Part shown: one piece after another, positions 13,201 to 26,159 of the stretch | Position numbering within the stretch: the first letter of the stretch is position 1 | How the letters are laid out: every line of letters begins with the position of its first letter | Source: Boswellia sacra | Lineage: Eukaryota > Streptophyta > Magnoliopsida > Sapindales > Burseraceae | Reading direction: 5' to 3' | Assembly (NCBI GenBank): GCA_013180625.2 | Contig: SNVD02005099.1 | Coordinates: 1-64,000, forward strand | DNA: 64,000 nucleotides | Position numbers and translations under genes: made by a program | Notes under the pieces: model-generated | Database searches by the model: none | What the model was told of the DNA's origin: nothing | The model's input: the letters and a program-made list of their open reading frames with translations, nothing else

Positions 13201-14748
13201 AGAGAGCTTCAAGCTTCTATAATATTAACTTCTGTCCTAGGACATTTGAGGTAATACAAAGGAATTCAATATTATTTTCACAAGATGTCTCAATATGATA
13301 TCCATTATGTCTTATGTCTTTAAAACTGAGCAAATTTGTTCTGGATTTGCTTGAGTATAAGGCATTATTAATATTCAACTTAGTATCGTTTATCAATATT
13401 ATTGTGGCTCCTCTGGAGCCCTTAATCAAGTTTACGGACCCTGATATAGTGCTAACCTTTACTTCCAGAAAGGTTAAATTTAGAAAATATTTTTTGTCTT
13501 TAAGAATAGTATGTGTGGTTGCACTATCAACTAGGCACAGATTTCTATCATTTTTAGACAAAGAGAAAGTCTTGATGTCCATTCCCTTTTATTACAAAAG
13601 TTTACATTAGATATGACTTTATGAGAAACAAAAGTACATCAAAAGTGTTCATAACAAAAGTACATAAAAGATACATCAAAGTAAAAATACATCAAAGCAG
13701 GACATCATTACAAAATATAACAAAAAGTGAGAAAGTAACAATTATTCAGTTGGTTGGGGCATTTTCATTAACCATTATCTGGCCAATAGCTTTATCTGAA
13801 CTAGGAAAGAAATTTGAGACATCAAAATTAGTGTGACCTACTGGGTCATTTATTTAGTTTGTCTCAACATTCTTCCCTTTATTTTTTATGGACGCTTGAT
13901 ACAGATCAATTAAATGCTTTGGTGTACGGCAAGTGCGTGACCGATGGCCCTTCGTGCCATATCTATAGCAAGTACTTTCATTGCTTATTTGTGGCTTGGG
14001 TTGATGACTTTTTCCTTTGTCATATGTCGAGTCATCTCTGTTCCACTTCTGGTGGTTCGGTTTAAATTTCTTTAAATAGCCACCTCTAGGTTGAAAATTT
14101 TTTCTGCCATGGCCACGACTGCTCTTGCCACCACAGTTATTAGCTGACATAGCATTCCCTGAAGGGAATGCTGTAGATCCAGTGGGCGTAATTGATGATT
14201 TTTTAATAGGATTTCATTGTTTTGCTCAGCAACCAAAAGACATGATATCAGCTCAGTGTATTTCTTAAATTTGCGCTCCTGATATTATTACATCAGGATC
14301 ATGTTGGAGGGGTAAAATGTAGATAGTGTTTTCTCTAACATCTCCTCTTTAGTAACAGTTTGTCTCCAGTACCTCAATTGAGATACAACTCTGAACATGA
14401 CTGAGTTATATTTGCTTATCGTTTTGAAATCCTGAAGTCTCAAATTCTACCATTGGAAGCCCTTAGCAATATTATTGTTCTTTGCTGACCAAATCTCTCT
14501 TTCAAATTGTTCCAAAGAACTAATGGATCAGTTATAGTAGTATATTCAGATTTTAGACCTTTATTTAGATGATGACGTAATAATATCATGGCTTTAGACT
14601 AATCTTGCGGGAATGTAATGTTTCTATTTGTTATTGTGTGTCCGATACCCATGGAGTTAAAGTGAAGTACAATATCATCAGCCAAATTTGAATAATTGTC
14701 TCCATTATGTAACAATGGCTCAAACATCAACCTTTCAAAACTTGCCAT
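10255..14748 (-). pseudogene. Old Copia retrotransposon gag-pol, degraded and truncated
   Basis: Read on the minus strand, gag starts at the ATG at 14748 and carries a damaged zinc knuckle near 13950-14030 (CYRYGTKGHRSRTC, second Cys replaced). Protease-like (VDSATTHTI, about 13530), integrase (LWHDRLGHP at about 13110, paired Cys, then Asp/Glu core motifs to about 12370) and reverse transcriptase (YVDD motif at about 10990) follow in Copia order. RNase H motifs decay and stop at about 10262, beside a 19-base C run. Multiple frameshifts and stops break every domain, and an (AT)n expansion at 11219-11244 sits within the reverse transcriptase region. No 3' LTR is visible. The element is clearly non-functional. 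Confidence 0.9.
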
Positions 14749-15297
14749 TATCTATTAATCAAAATGAACAAATTTAATCATTAGGAATCAGAACTTCAAG
14801 TTCTGAGTTGGATTAATCTTGACACTTTAAATAATAGCATGATAACTATAAATAAAGTGTAATTAATAAAATAAATGCAGTTTTATCATACTAATAATAT
14901 CATGTTAGGAACAAGTAATATAAATTAATTGCCAAAAAACTTAAAGTCGCGACCAAGCAAATTTAGGCCAGAAAACTTTAAGTCGCGATGGTAAACAAAT
15001 AAATTTGAAAATTATGATAATATATAATAATCAATAAATTTAACATTTAATTGCTAGAAAACTTAAAGACACAACCAAATAAATTTAGGTCAGAAAACTT
15101 TAAGTTACGACTTAAATAAATAAATTCAAGATGTAAATGATAAAATGATAACGTAAGCAATATAAGAGAAACATTAACATGATAAAGTAAGATAGATAAT
15201 AAGATGATTTTAATATTATAAAACTAACCTTATTTTTTGATGTGGAAGATCCAATATAATGATAATCATAAAGCATACTCATAAGATAGTTAACATA
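14749..15297 (-). repeat. Leader/5' LTR portion of the old Copia, split by the Sirevirus insertion
   Basis: This AT-rich stretch precedes the gag ATG of the old Copia (minus strand) and contains several copies of an aaaacttaaagtcgcgacc-like motif (near 14940, 14975, 15060 and 15095). It is interrupted at 15297/15298 by the Sirevirus and most likely continues at 25306. I could not place the primer-binding site or the LTR end. Confidence 0.5.
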
Positions 15298-16176
15298 TGA
15301 AAGTTCTGGAGGTATGCATTTATAAATAACAACATAGTCAACTGTAATGTAAATTGGCACAGGAGGATTTTTACGTGGTTTGGTTATAAAAACCTATGTC
15401 CACAGACAGCTATAGAGCTGCAATTCACTATGTTCTTGTTTGTACAATCTTTAGGACCTTTTATAGTGCTGACTCACTCTCACGTACAGACCTAATCTTT
15501 GACAAACAAAATCTTCGTAAAGATCCTAAATACTAGTGACACTGCTCACTCTCTGTCACAGATAACTTAACAGAACACTGTTAAGTTACACATAATACCC
15601 GATGTCTGACACAGAATTACTTAAACACTCAACCCTCAGGTTATCCTAAGTGTCTACTAATTAACTCAGACTTAAACAACAACTCATATACGATTTTTTA
15701 ACTCTCATACATGAAAACAAAGACTCAATGAATCATAAATATTAAGACATTCCTTTGCGTCAAAGCTTTTCTCTCATAAAGTCATGGAATGTCATGATGA
15801 ACAATCAACAACCTCTCTTGCGCAAAAGATCTTGCTACCGACTTTTTCATACATCAATATATATTGAGAGATCTTGATACAATCTTCCTAAAAGTCCTGT
15901 AGGGATCTCAATCAAGATCACATTCAGATTAGGATAAAATAAAATAGGAAATACTTTATAGTTAATCTCCTAAAGTAATAAGGATATATTAACTATCTTC
16001 CTATTTTAATTAGGATACAAAATATTATCCTGATGAAGAGAGATAATTATCAAAATACTTCTTATAATAATTATCTAGAAACAGTAAACTAGGAATAAAA
16101 TATTTTAATTACTTTTATCACAGGTTAACCAAAATTTGAACATGTGTATGTCACATGTTTGACGTTAACACCAACA
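15298..16176 (-). repeat. 3' LTR of the Sirevirus
   Basis: An 879-bp LTR preceded, in element orientation, by the purine-rich tract at 16177-16193. It matches the LTR at 24443-25305 almost throughout. The other LTR lacks a short segment near its position 24650, where 'gacaaacaaaatcttcg' and following bases are present only here. Confidence 0.93.
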
Positions 16177-16794
16177 ATCTCCCCCTTTTTGGCAACTTGT
16201 GATGAAAGCATTCAACTATTTCTAAGAACAACACATGATAAGTTAGATATCACTGAAAGTCATCATGAACCATAAGACATACAAATACCCCATGCAAATA
16301 AATAATCAGAAATATATTGTGAATCACATAACAGCACACTGTCACGATATATATGACTGAACACAGTACTAAGTGAAGTTTCACTAGTACACACAAATCC
16401 TGCAGAACAAATGAAAATGCATGTTAAACATAGTTGCATTCAAAATCATCTACAACATTTATTCAATGTACTGATGCAGATTATCACTATGCAACAAACC
16501 ATTCAAGTGCACACAACATATAACAGAGTCATTCTCCCCCTCACTTCTTACTTATTCCTTTGAGAAACAAGTAACACAAAAACAAAATTAGTAAGCAGAG
16601 GGAATAAAACAAAAAGTAGTTCAGAACAAAATAAAAATAGGTAGTTCAGAGCAAATAGAATTCAGAGCAAATAGAAATTCAAAGAAAATTAGCCAAGGTC
16701 AGCTAAGTTAAAGTGTGTCTCCCCTGTGATCTCATGATCTCCCCCTTGATATATGATCGTTCTCCCTCTTGATTTCAGCACAAGTGGCCAAAAT

Positions 16795-18528
16795 CTAACT
16801 GAGTTTGGGAGACTTTCTGAGAGGTGGTGAGGTAGAGCTGCCAGGGCGTTTGATAGATTTGTGAGCCACATGTTTAATCATGCGTTTAAGGGTAGAGGTT
16901 GGCTGATCAGAGGGAACTTGTTTTGTTGCAGCTGCAATTGGTGCTGTTGGTGTAAAAGGAGCTGTTCTTGAAGGAACTTCAGTAGTATCCGAGGAAGTGG
17001 CTGTGACTTCAGCAACTACTCTGCGTATCTCCCTTTCGATTCATTTTGCACTTGTTTCAATGTGTTGAGCAGGTGGTTGGAAAGATGGAACTGGTGACTC
17101 AGGTGCTGGCAGAGGAGGTGATGGTGGATGAGGTTCTTCTTCAGCTGCTGTAGGTTTAGGAATGTCCAGGGATTCTTTCTCAGCAAGTGGTGAAGGTTGT
17201 TTCATTCAGAAATCTGTTTTTGTTGGTTCATCTGAATCAGATTAATCTTGCAAAGTGGGAGCTGATTTTTCTGGGTTTTGCTTCTTCTGATCAGATGATT
17301 TCTTCACCAGTTTCAGTTTCTTCTTTCCCTTTCGGATATTTCCCTTGATAGAAGCCTTGTGTGATTTTTCTTTTGACTTCTGTGCTGCTATTTTATTTTT
17401 CTTAACAGCAGGTTGTGCAGCTAGACTTGATGAACTTGGAGCTGCTACTTCAGGTTGTGCTTCAATGGTGTCTGGTATGTCAGCAGCTGGTGGTTCTGGA
17501 ACCACAGGTTCAGGTTCAGGTTCAGGTGCCATAGAATATGGTGCTGTGGACTGAAACTGTCCAAGAAACTGAGCTTCCTACACAGATTGCTTATGTTTGA
17601 TGTCTTTCAAATCCTACAAAATATCTGTCAAAGCAGAATTGATCAATTCAAATTTCTCTTCAACAAATTTCAATTGATTTTTCCTGACTCTCGTGGGTTT
17701 AGGTTTAGGTGCAGGCAAATCAGTTTGATCATGCAATCGTTGAAGGAATCCCTTGGTAATAGACTTAGACATAACTTCAGTTTGTTCACTAGAACTCACA
17801 GGAATGTTGTTCTGAGCAAGTATGCCTTGTATCAAACAGGGGAACACAAGCAGGTAGTAATCTGAGTGATAGGAACCAATTTGGACAATTGTTCTATATG
17901 CTAACAGTCCAAAGTTGACTGGTCTATTAGTTCCTAAACAAAAGAGAAGTTTCATTCTATCCTCCCTAATCTGATTTTGATGAGTAGAAGGAAGCCAATT
18001 AAACTGAGCTATCTTGTGTAACACTCGTTATTTCTTCCTAAGAAATTTCTGGTCAAGACCATATTTGGGTTTCCACTTGATATCTGTTCGACCAGTAACT
18101 TCCTTAATTATTTCTTCCATGTTATATTCTTCATCTACAGAATGCATCCTGCCTATTGGAATGTCCAGAAAAGAGTTTATGATATTGGGAGAGAATTTCA
18201 CAAACTTCCCCCGACAGTAGACTTTATGATAATGAAAACTCTTAGGATCATCAATGGCACTTGATATGTTAGCATAGAATTCTTGAATCAAAGCTTTTAT
18301 AGGAGGAAGAAAATTTGATACCGTTTGAGTCCAATAGTTGGACTCAATCATCTCATCGACACCATATGTGTTGAAGTCCGAGAGTATCACTGGCCTTTCC
18401 AAATGTAGCTTCCTTTGTGAAGTAATCTCATCAAACTCCTGTTTGATTGCCGCAGTGAGAAATTTGTTGTATTTTGGCTTGACCTTGTCCTTAATCTTCT
18501 TCACTGGTACTCGTTCATCCTCACTCAT
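16795..18528 (-). pseudogene. Extra ORF downstream of pol in the Sirevirus (ORF3, plant transposon protein-like)
   Basis: This ORF occupies the position where Sireviruses carry an env-like or other extra ORF. One frame runs from the ATG at 18528 to a TAG at 16795-16797, broken by several in-frame stops (for example TAA at 18028-18030 and TAG at 17614-17616). The N-terminal third has a motif series (ALIQEFYANI, then YCRGKFVKFSP and INSFLDIP) that I recognise from proteins called putative plant transposon protein (Transposase_32-type); this identification is from memory. The C-terminal half is rich in Pro, Glu, Ser and Lys, with a repeated PEPEPE stretch. The true start may be further upstream: an open Ser-rich segment extends to about 18640, but a stop intervenes. 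Role unknown. The same C-terminal end recurs at 277-479. Confidence 0.7.
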
Positions 18529-18639
18529 GGCTATATCGACTGCTCTTGTTGCCTGTTTGTGTTGCGTAGGAGGCGACTAACTGCTGTTACTACTGTCATG
18601 ACTGGAGCCGCTTGAAGAAGAAGCACTGGCTGTCAAGTT

Positions 18640-19483
18640 TGATGATGCAATGGCTAGGGTTTTGAAATTGCAAAAAGTTTTTAAAACAGAGACAGAGAGC
18701 CAAACACGTAAGACAGGGAAGCAACTATGGATAAGGGATTATATGAACAGGAGAAGCCCAAAAATTATTGTTATATATACTAGGCCGATTTTAAAGAAAT
18801 TTTTTATTTTCATCAAAAATTAATTAATGCTCTCCTTTCCAAAAAAAAAAACTATTTAATAACTCCCTTCAAAACACTTTAATTCAAATTTGAATTAAAT
18901 TCAAATAAGGAATACTGATAGAATAAGGACTCCCGCCATTGAGACTTCTCCCCCTTAGTGTAACGATGCTGACATGGCAATATGGACACACAAGTGACTT
19001 AATTTTGGAAAAGCACTTAGAACACTGTTATGAAAAACGTAACAGAACACCGTTAACAATATTATAACAGTAATATCTGAATTATCATATTTTTCATTCT
19101 AAGAAAGCATGATTTTTAGAGCTGAGTAATTCACACATTAAATTTTATTTTGAATCTATTAAGTGGACAACTTGAGCATGCTTCTTACACACACAAAAGT
19201 TAGTCTCAATGTGAATTTGATAATTAATACAGTAGCTTTCACACGTGTATAGAGGTAACCCTTTTCCATTTAAGTGGGTGACCTCATCATATTTCTTAAA
19301 TACAATGAAGTTACTCTCAATGGATGGCTTTCATACATCATATACTGGTAGCCCTCTCTGTATTTTCATTATTAAACCAGTATTTAATTATTCACACAAT
19401 TTTTATATCACAACTCAAAACATGCTAATTTAGAAAGAAATTTATGATACTACAGATATGAATAACATAATAGAATACTGTGT
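18640..19483 (-). other. Non-coding spacer between pol and ORF3 of the Sirevirus
   Basis: About 840 bp between the pol stop (19484) and the beginning of ORF3. I see no ORF with motifs. Such a spacer could hold a splice acceptor or promoter for the downstream ORF, but I see no clear signal. Confidence 0.5.
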
Positions 19484-22400
19484 TCATTCATATAACTGAC
19501 AGATACCTAAGACTTTTCGTAGATTTTCAAACCTTGTTGTATCCAATGCCTTAGTGCAACAAGTCAGCCAATTGTTTATCTGTGGAGATGTACTCAATGT
19601 GTATCACCTTAGATTCTACTATTTCCCTTATAAAATGGTATCTAATATCAATGTGTTTTATTCTAGAATGTTGAACAGGATTTTTGAAAATATTTATGGC
19701 ACTAGTATTATCACAAAACACAGTTATAGGCTTTTGTTTAATACCATAATCACTCAACATTTACTTTATCCATAACAGTTGCGTACAATAACTCCCTGCT
19801 ACTATGTATTCGGCTTCAGCTGTAGACAAGGAAATTGAATTCTCCTTCTTGTTGTGCCAAGAAACCAAGTTAGTGCCAAGATAAAAACAACCTCTTGAAG
19901 TACTTTTTATGTCATCTGCATTTCCTTCCTAATCTGCATCACTAAACCCTGCAAGACAATCATTTGTGTCTTTAGAAAATCATATTCCATAATCATATGT
20001 TCAATATACATACCTGATGATTCTCTTTACTGCTGCAAGATGTGATTCTTTAGGATTTACTTGAAACCTTGCACAAAGTCCTACACTAAAGTTCAAATCT
20101 AGTCTGCTTGCTGTGAGGTAAAGTAGGCTGCCAATAATGTTTCGGTATAAGCTTGCATCAACTTTTTTCCCTGCATTATCTTTTGAAAGTTTTAGATTAG
20201 TACTGATAGAAGTTTTCATTGGTTTTGAATTCTCAAGTCCAAACTTCTTTACAAGATTTTTGACATATTTTGATTGAGATATAAATATCCCATCATTCAT
20301 TTGTTTAACCTGCAATCCAAGAAAGAAATTTAATTCTCCTACCATGCTCATCTCAAACTCTTCCTGCATTAACTTAATAAACTCATTAATTTTGCTTTTG
20401 TTAGTTGATCCGAAAACAATATCATCAACATATGTTTGAGTAACAATAAAATAGTTAGATGCATGTTAGATGAACAAAGTCTTATCATTGCTGCCTCTTT
20501 TATAACTTCTGTTGATTAAAAAATTTGTCAACCTTTCGTACCAAGCTCTAGGAGCTTATTTCAAACCATACAAAGCTTTGTACAATTTGTACACAAAATC
20601 TGGATGTTTAGGATCTTCAAATCATTTAGGCTGTTCAACAAAAACTTCTTTATTGAGATAACCATTTAAAAATGCAGTTTTAACATCCATTTAATACAAC
20701 TTAAAATCAAGCAAACAAGCAATTGCAAGTAGTAATCTGATTGACTCAAGTCTAGCTATAGGTGCAAAGGTCTCATCAAAGTCTATGCCTTCAACTTGTG
20801 TGTAACCTTGTGCAACTAGCCTAGCTTTATTCCTTACTACTTGACCACTTTCATCAGTTTTATTTTTGAATATCCATTTAGTTCCAATGACATTTGTATT
20901 TTCTGGCCTAGGAACTAGTTCCCACACTTCGTTCCTTTTAAACTGATTAAGTTCATCTTGCATAGCTTGAATCCATACTTAATCTTTTAAAGCTTCTTTC
21001 ACATTTTTTGGTTCAACTAAAGAAACATAACATGCAAACCTTACCTGATTTCTTACCTTGCTACGGGTTTTCATCATACTATCAGGTGTTCCAATGATAG
21101 AACTTGTTGGATGTGCCTTTTGAATCTATGTGCGTGGATCTTTTCTATCTTCATCATTCTGGATAGAATTTCTGTTCAAATCTGAGTTGTCAGATGTTAC
21201 TGTTACGTCTGGTGTAACAGCAGCTATTTCCTCCTTCATAACAGCATCTTCCTTTTTACTACTGTTTGAATCTGATTTTTCTGTATCTACTGTGAAGCTG
21301 GTTATGCTTTCCTTATTTGAGTACTTTGCATAATTATCAAGGTCATCAAATACTATGTTTGAAGATTCCATGACAGCCTCAGTTCTCAGATTGTAAACTC
21401 GAAATACTTTGCTGTTTTGAGCATATTCCACGAAGACTCCTTCATCACTCATTAGATCTAATTTTCCTAACAGTTCTTTGTCGTTTAAGATGTAACACCT
21501 GCAATCAAAGACATGAAAATATTTCAAATTAGGTTTTCTTCCTTTCAAAATTTCATAAGGTGTCTGATTAGTGTCAAGTCTAAGAAAAACTTTATTTGAA
21601 ATATAGCAAGCAGTGCTTATTGCTTTGGCCCATAGCCTTTTGGTCAACTTCTTACTATTTAGCATTAATCTAGCCATCTCTTGAAGAGTTCTATTCTTCC
21701 TCTCCACAATGCCATTCTGTTCAGGGGTTTTAGGAGCTGAAAATTCATTGTCAATTCCATGATATTTACAAAAATCCGCATAGCTAACATTTTCAAACTC
21801 CTTGCCATAATCACTTCTTATTCTCACAATCCTTCCAATATTCCTATTTTGCTCATTTTAAAGCTTAACACAGAGGTTCCTGGAAGCATCAAAAGTGTCA
21901 GATTTTTCTTTAATAAAATCAACCCAAGTATATTTAGAAAAGTCATCCACACAAACAAATATATATCTTTTACTTGTAATGCTTTCAATTTGCATAAGAC
22001 CCATAAGATCCATGTGAAGCAAATCAAGTATCTTAGAAGTGCTAAGATGTGGATTTGATTTGTGTGAACTTCTGATTTGTTTTTCCATTTGACATGGTCC
22101 GTAAATTTTATCAATTTTGTCATCAAGTTTAGGAACTCCTCTTACAGCACCTAACTTAGTTAATTTGACCAAGTCTTTGCAATTTAAGTGTCCTAATTTT
22201 TTAGGCCACAATTCTAAATCCGAAATCCTAGCATGGAATGCAATTTCTACTAGATAACAATTATCCAAAGATCTATTACCTTCAAGAATGCATTCACCAA
22301 AATTATCAAAGACCATGCATTTGTTTTGTGTGAAGTTAACAGTATACTTTTCATCACAAATCTGACTAATGCTTATAAGATTAGCTTTGAAGTCTTCCAC

Positions 22401-22640
22401 CAAAAGGACATTTTGAAAATTGGGTAGGCCTTTGACATTCAAAGTGCCTTTACCAATGATTTTACTTGTTGCTCCATCTCTAAAGATGACATTTCCATCC
22501 CTGCATGCTTTAAAGTCTGTTAGAAACAATTTATTTCCAGTCATGTGCGTGGAACAACCGCTGTCAAAATACCACAGATCATTAGATGCATGATTAAGTG
22601 CAGTAAAAGCAATATTACATGCTGTTTTGTCTTTCTTAAC
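19484..22640 (-). pseudogene. Sirevirus pol: protease, integrase, reverse transcriptase, RNase H
   Basis: The polyprotein processes and integrates the element's cDNA. Read on the minus strand: protease motif DSGCSTHMTG at about 22560; integrase with Asp (HMDLMG, about 22010), Asp (RSDYGKEF, about 21810) and Glu (PEQNGIVERKN, about 21710); reverse transcriptase from about 20960 with YVDD at about 20425; RNase H with a damaged SDAD motif, STAEAEY and FCDNTSA (about 19710). The end is inferred at the TGA at 19484-19486 after a frameshift near 19550. In-frame stops include a TAA at 21858-21860 inside integrase, where CAA would be expected. Other frameshifts separate integrase from reverse transcriptase. 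Confidence 0.88.
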
Positions 22641-22646
22641 CCACTG

Positions 22647-24379
22647 CTATTGTGGTTTTGATAACAATTTAAATTGTTTCAACCTTTTATGCAAAAGATT
22701 CAACAATTTTAAGCATCTATACCTAATATGTCCTTTTTTACCATAAAAATAACAAATAGGAATGAATTTCCTTACCTTTTCAGGACTGGATTTGAACGAA
22801 CTCAGTGGAGAAACATACATTTCACTACTCTTGGAATTAGAACTTGACTTTGATGAGTTAAGTTCAAGATTCTTACCAGATGTTGAAGCTTTCACAAAAA
22901 CTGTTTTTGATGAAGATGCGACGTTTTCTTTTATGTATCCCAGTCCATGTTTGTTCGAGTTGTCTCTTCCAAGACTCAAGACCTGATCAAGTTTGGCTGG
23001 TCCAATTTTAAGTTGATATACACACTTCTTGCTTTCAACAAGTGCTGTTGTGATTTTCTCAATGTGTGCTGTTTTGTCTGACAAAACAGTCTTAAGTTTT
23101 GTGATGTGATTTTCAGCATAAGCTTTTTCACATTCAGAACTTCAATCTCCCTTTTTAAGGTGTTGATTTCTTCTTTCTGGCTCAGCCATTTACCATATAG
23201 TACATTATATGTTTCTTGCAACTCTTCATAATATTCAGGTTCGTCTTCTTCATCTGAATGATCAACACTGTCTTGACAGTCTTCTGTTATGTTTGACATA
23301 ACAGCCTTCTCTTTATCTGCTGCAGATGGTGTGAATGTAACAAAATTGCTCATACAATCTTGGTCTTCTGACTCCGTTTCTGATTCATCACTCCAGGTTG
23401 TTGTCAGCCCTTTGTTTTTCTTCTTGAGATTAGCACATTCAGATTGAATATGCCCATAACCAGAACATTCATAACACTGAATCTGTCCTTTCTTTTCATG
23501 TTGTTTTGGTTTCTTTTTCTCATTCTCCTTGCTGAATTTTCTGAACTTTTCTTCACTTGAATTTGATGGCTTTCCTTGATTCTCTTTCCTGAAATTTCTT
23601 TTCATGAACTTGACATAATTTCTTGTTAGAAAAGCAATTTGTTTAGAATCAGTTTCATCAAACTCATCACTACATTCTTCATTAGATTTTTCAACTTTTG
23701 CATTAAATGCAATGCTCTTACCTTTTTGTTTCTGAGTACTTTGATTTATTTCAAAATTTTGAAGAATGCCAATCAATTCATCAACTCTCATTTCATCAGT
23801 GTTTTTCATTTCCTCAATGGCTGAAATTTTAAGTTGAAATTTGTCTGGGACAGACCTAATTATCTTACTAACAATTTCTGCATCGGTGAAAGTTTTACCA
23901 AGCATGTATGTGAAATTCGTTATGTGACATATCTTTGAGTAAAAATTAGAAATTGATTCATCCTCATGCATCATTAGATTTTCAAATTGAGAATTCGGCC
24001 TCATTAATTTAGATCTTTTAACAGATGCAGTACCTTCATGTTTTACCTCAAGTATATCCCATGCTTCTTTGGCTATATTGCATCTAGAAATCTGTCCAAA
24101 GTTGTTTAAGTCTACTGCAGCAAAGATTGCATTGAGAGCCTTGGAGTTTCAACTATATCATCGATATTCTTCATCAGACCATTCGTCCTCTGGCTTTGGT
24201 TCAGCATTACCGAAGGCATTCAGCTTTGCTGGCAGTGACCATCCCGTAAGTACGCTCGTCCATGCCCTATCATCAAGAGACTTGATATACATCATCATTC
24301 TCACCTTCCAATATGATTAATTACTGTTATCGAGAATAGGTGGTTGCGTTCCAGATCCTCCATTGCGAATAAACTCCAT
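22647..24379 (-). pseudogene. Sirevirus gag
   Basis: Gag forms the cytoplasmic particle. The start is the ATG at 24379, about 50 bp downstream of the primer-binding site. Early stops near 24315 and 24145 break the frame. The long open part (24004-22976) contains the conserved gag core (NTDEMRVDELIGIL and neighbours) and an intact CCHC zinc knuckle (CYECSGYGHIQSEC) at about 23490-23445, followed by an acidic, coiled-coil-like segment. A frameshift near 23080 moves coding to another frame, where a second Cys/His motif (CYFYGKKGHIRYRC) lies at about 22750-22710; one Cys is replaced by Tyr. Two zinc knuckles fit Sirevirus gag. Confidence 0.85.
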
Positions 24380-24430
24380 CCTTCCAAATCAACTTAATCA
24401 TTTTCTTCACTTGTCTATCAGTGAACTTGT

Positions 24431-24440
24431 TCTGATACCA
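24431..24440 (-). other. Primer-binding site of the Sirevirus
   Basis: On the minus strand TGGTATCAGA lies two bases inside the LTR end at 24443. It matches the 3' end complement of plant initiator tRNA-Met, the usual primer for Copia elements. Confidence 0.85.
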
Positions 24441-24442
24441 AT

Positions 24443-25305
24443 TGAAAGTTTTGGAGGTATGCAGTTATAAATAACAACACAATCAACTATAATGTAAATT
24501 GACACAGGAAGATTTTTACGTGCTTCGGTTATAAAAACCTACGTCCACGGACAGCTATAGAGCTGCAATTCACTATGTTCTTGTTTGTACAATCTTTAGG
24601 ACCTTTTATAGTGCTGACTTACTTTCACGCACAGACCTAATCTTTGACCTTTTACGTGCTCACTCTCTGTCACAGATAACTTAACAGAACACTGTTAAGT
24701 TACACATAATACCCGATGTCTGACACAGAATTACTTAAACACTCAACCCTCAGGTTATCCTAAGTGTCTACTAATTCACTCAGACTTAAGCAACAACTCA
24801 TGTACGATTTTTTAACTCTCATACATGAAAACAAAGACTCAATGAATCATAAATATTAAGACATTCCTTTGCGTCAAAGCTTTTCTCTCATAAAGTCATG
24901 GAACGCCGTGATGAACAATCAACAACCTCTCTTGTGCAAAAGACTCTCTTAATTCAATGCTTGCTGCCGACTTGTTCATACACCAATATATATTGAGAGA
25001 TCTTGATACAATCTTCCTAAAAGTCCTATAGGGATCTCAATCAAGATCACATTAGGATTAGGATAAAATAAAATAGGAAATACTTTATAGTTAATCTCCT
25101 AAAGTAATAAGAATATATTAACTATCTTCCTATTTTGATTAGGATATAAAATATTATCCTGATGAAGAGAGATAATTATCAAAATACTTCTTATAATAAT
25201 TATCTAGAAACAGTAAACTAGGAATAAAATACTTTAATTAATTTTATTACAAGTTAACCAAAATTTGAACATGTGTATGTCACATGTTTGACATTAACAC
25301 CAACA
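24443..25305 (-). repeat. 5' LTR of the Sirevirus
   Basis: An 863-bp LTR starting (minus strand) TGTTGGTGTTAATG at 25305 and ending CTTTCA at 24443. It is slightly shorter than the partner LTR because of a small internal deletion near 24650. The ACATA target duplication follows at 25306-25310. Confidence 0.93.
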
Positions 25306-25900
25306 ACATACATTTAATATTGATAAGAATCAATTAAGAATATAAAAATTAGTTGACTAATAATACAAAGAAGATAGTAAGATAAACTATATATCTTTGA
25401 AGAACAAGTCGTGCTAATAACGTTTTAAATTTATATATGTGCTACGTGTTTGCGGCAAAGTTTAAAGGAGTGAATTGAGTATTACTTTTGGAGATATAAT
25501 ATGAAGTGAGATAAGTGGGCCAGCAAGGGAGAGTGAAATGGATTACTTAAAGCAATAAAAAAAGACATAAAACAGAAGTGGGCCACTCACTTATGATGAG
25601 TTAACAAGACAAGAGATAAGAGGGCAAGAGAGAGAAATTTTACTCTTTTAATATTTTCATGTATAATTACACATAATGAGAGGTTCTATTTATAGTCATA
25701 TGCAACCACTTACTGCCCCCGTTTACCAATCACAACTTACCAATTTAATAACCAATCAAACCTTGCCTGGAATAAAACTAATCAGATTTCAACGTTTATT
25801 ACTAATCAATTAAATGATGGACATGTCGTTTACTTCATGTGGTGATAATCCATCCGAAATTTACAAAACAAAAGATTTATTTTATGCGAATCATATTTTG
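25306..25900 (-). repeat. Distal part of the 5' LTR of the old Copia (split by the Sirevirus)
   Basis: AT-rich DNA right of the Sirevirus. Its minus strand contains a TATA-like CTATAAATAGA at about 25690-25700 followed by a CT-rich stretch (tttctctctcttgccc), as in U3/R regions of plant LTRs. It most likely belongs to the LTR of the element at 10255-14748. The outer boundary (about 25850-25900) is not resolved because no partner LTR survives. Confidence 0.45.
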
Positions 25901-26159
25901 CTTAAAGAAGGAAATTAGCTTTTTGATTAGTTCAATAGACTATATACTACTCTATATACGTATATAAATCTTACAAATTCAACTATTCCTACAAAATACA
26001 AGGTACATTAATTAATCATTTTGTTAAAACATTCAAAATTACAAACATCATTATGATATTTTTATTAGAAAACTTCTCGTCGTAGCGATATCACAAACAA
26101 TCACTATGCAGAAGTGCAAGAACACATCACTCATGATTAAGATTAAGATGCACAACATT

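Larger units (their letters stand above)
15298..25305 (-). mobile_element. Complete Sirevirus-like (SIRE/Maximus-type) Copia retrotransposon, 10.0 kb
   Basis: A full LTR element on the minus strand. The LTRs (15298-16176 and 24443-25305) run TGTTGG to CTTTCA in element orientation and are flanked by the 5-bp direct repeat ACATA (15293-15297 and 25306-25310). The primer-binding site TGGTATCAGA (24431-24440) fits initiator tRNA-Met. The polypurine tract lies at 16177-16193. Gene order is gag, protease, integrase, reverse transcriptase, RNase H, then an additional ORF before the 3' LTR, the arrangement known for Sireviruses. The coding regions carry stops and small frameshifts, so the copy is not autonomous, though LTR similarity is high apart from a small deletion in the 24443-25305 LTR. 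Confidence 0.93.
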
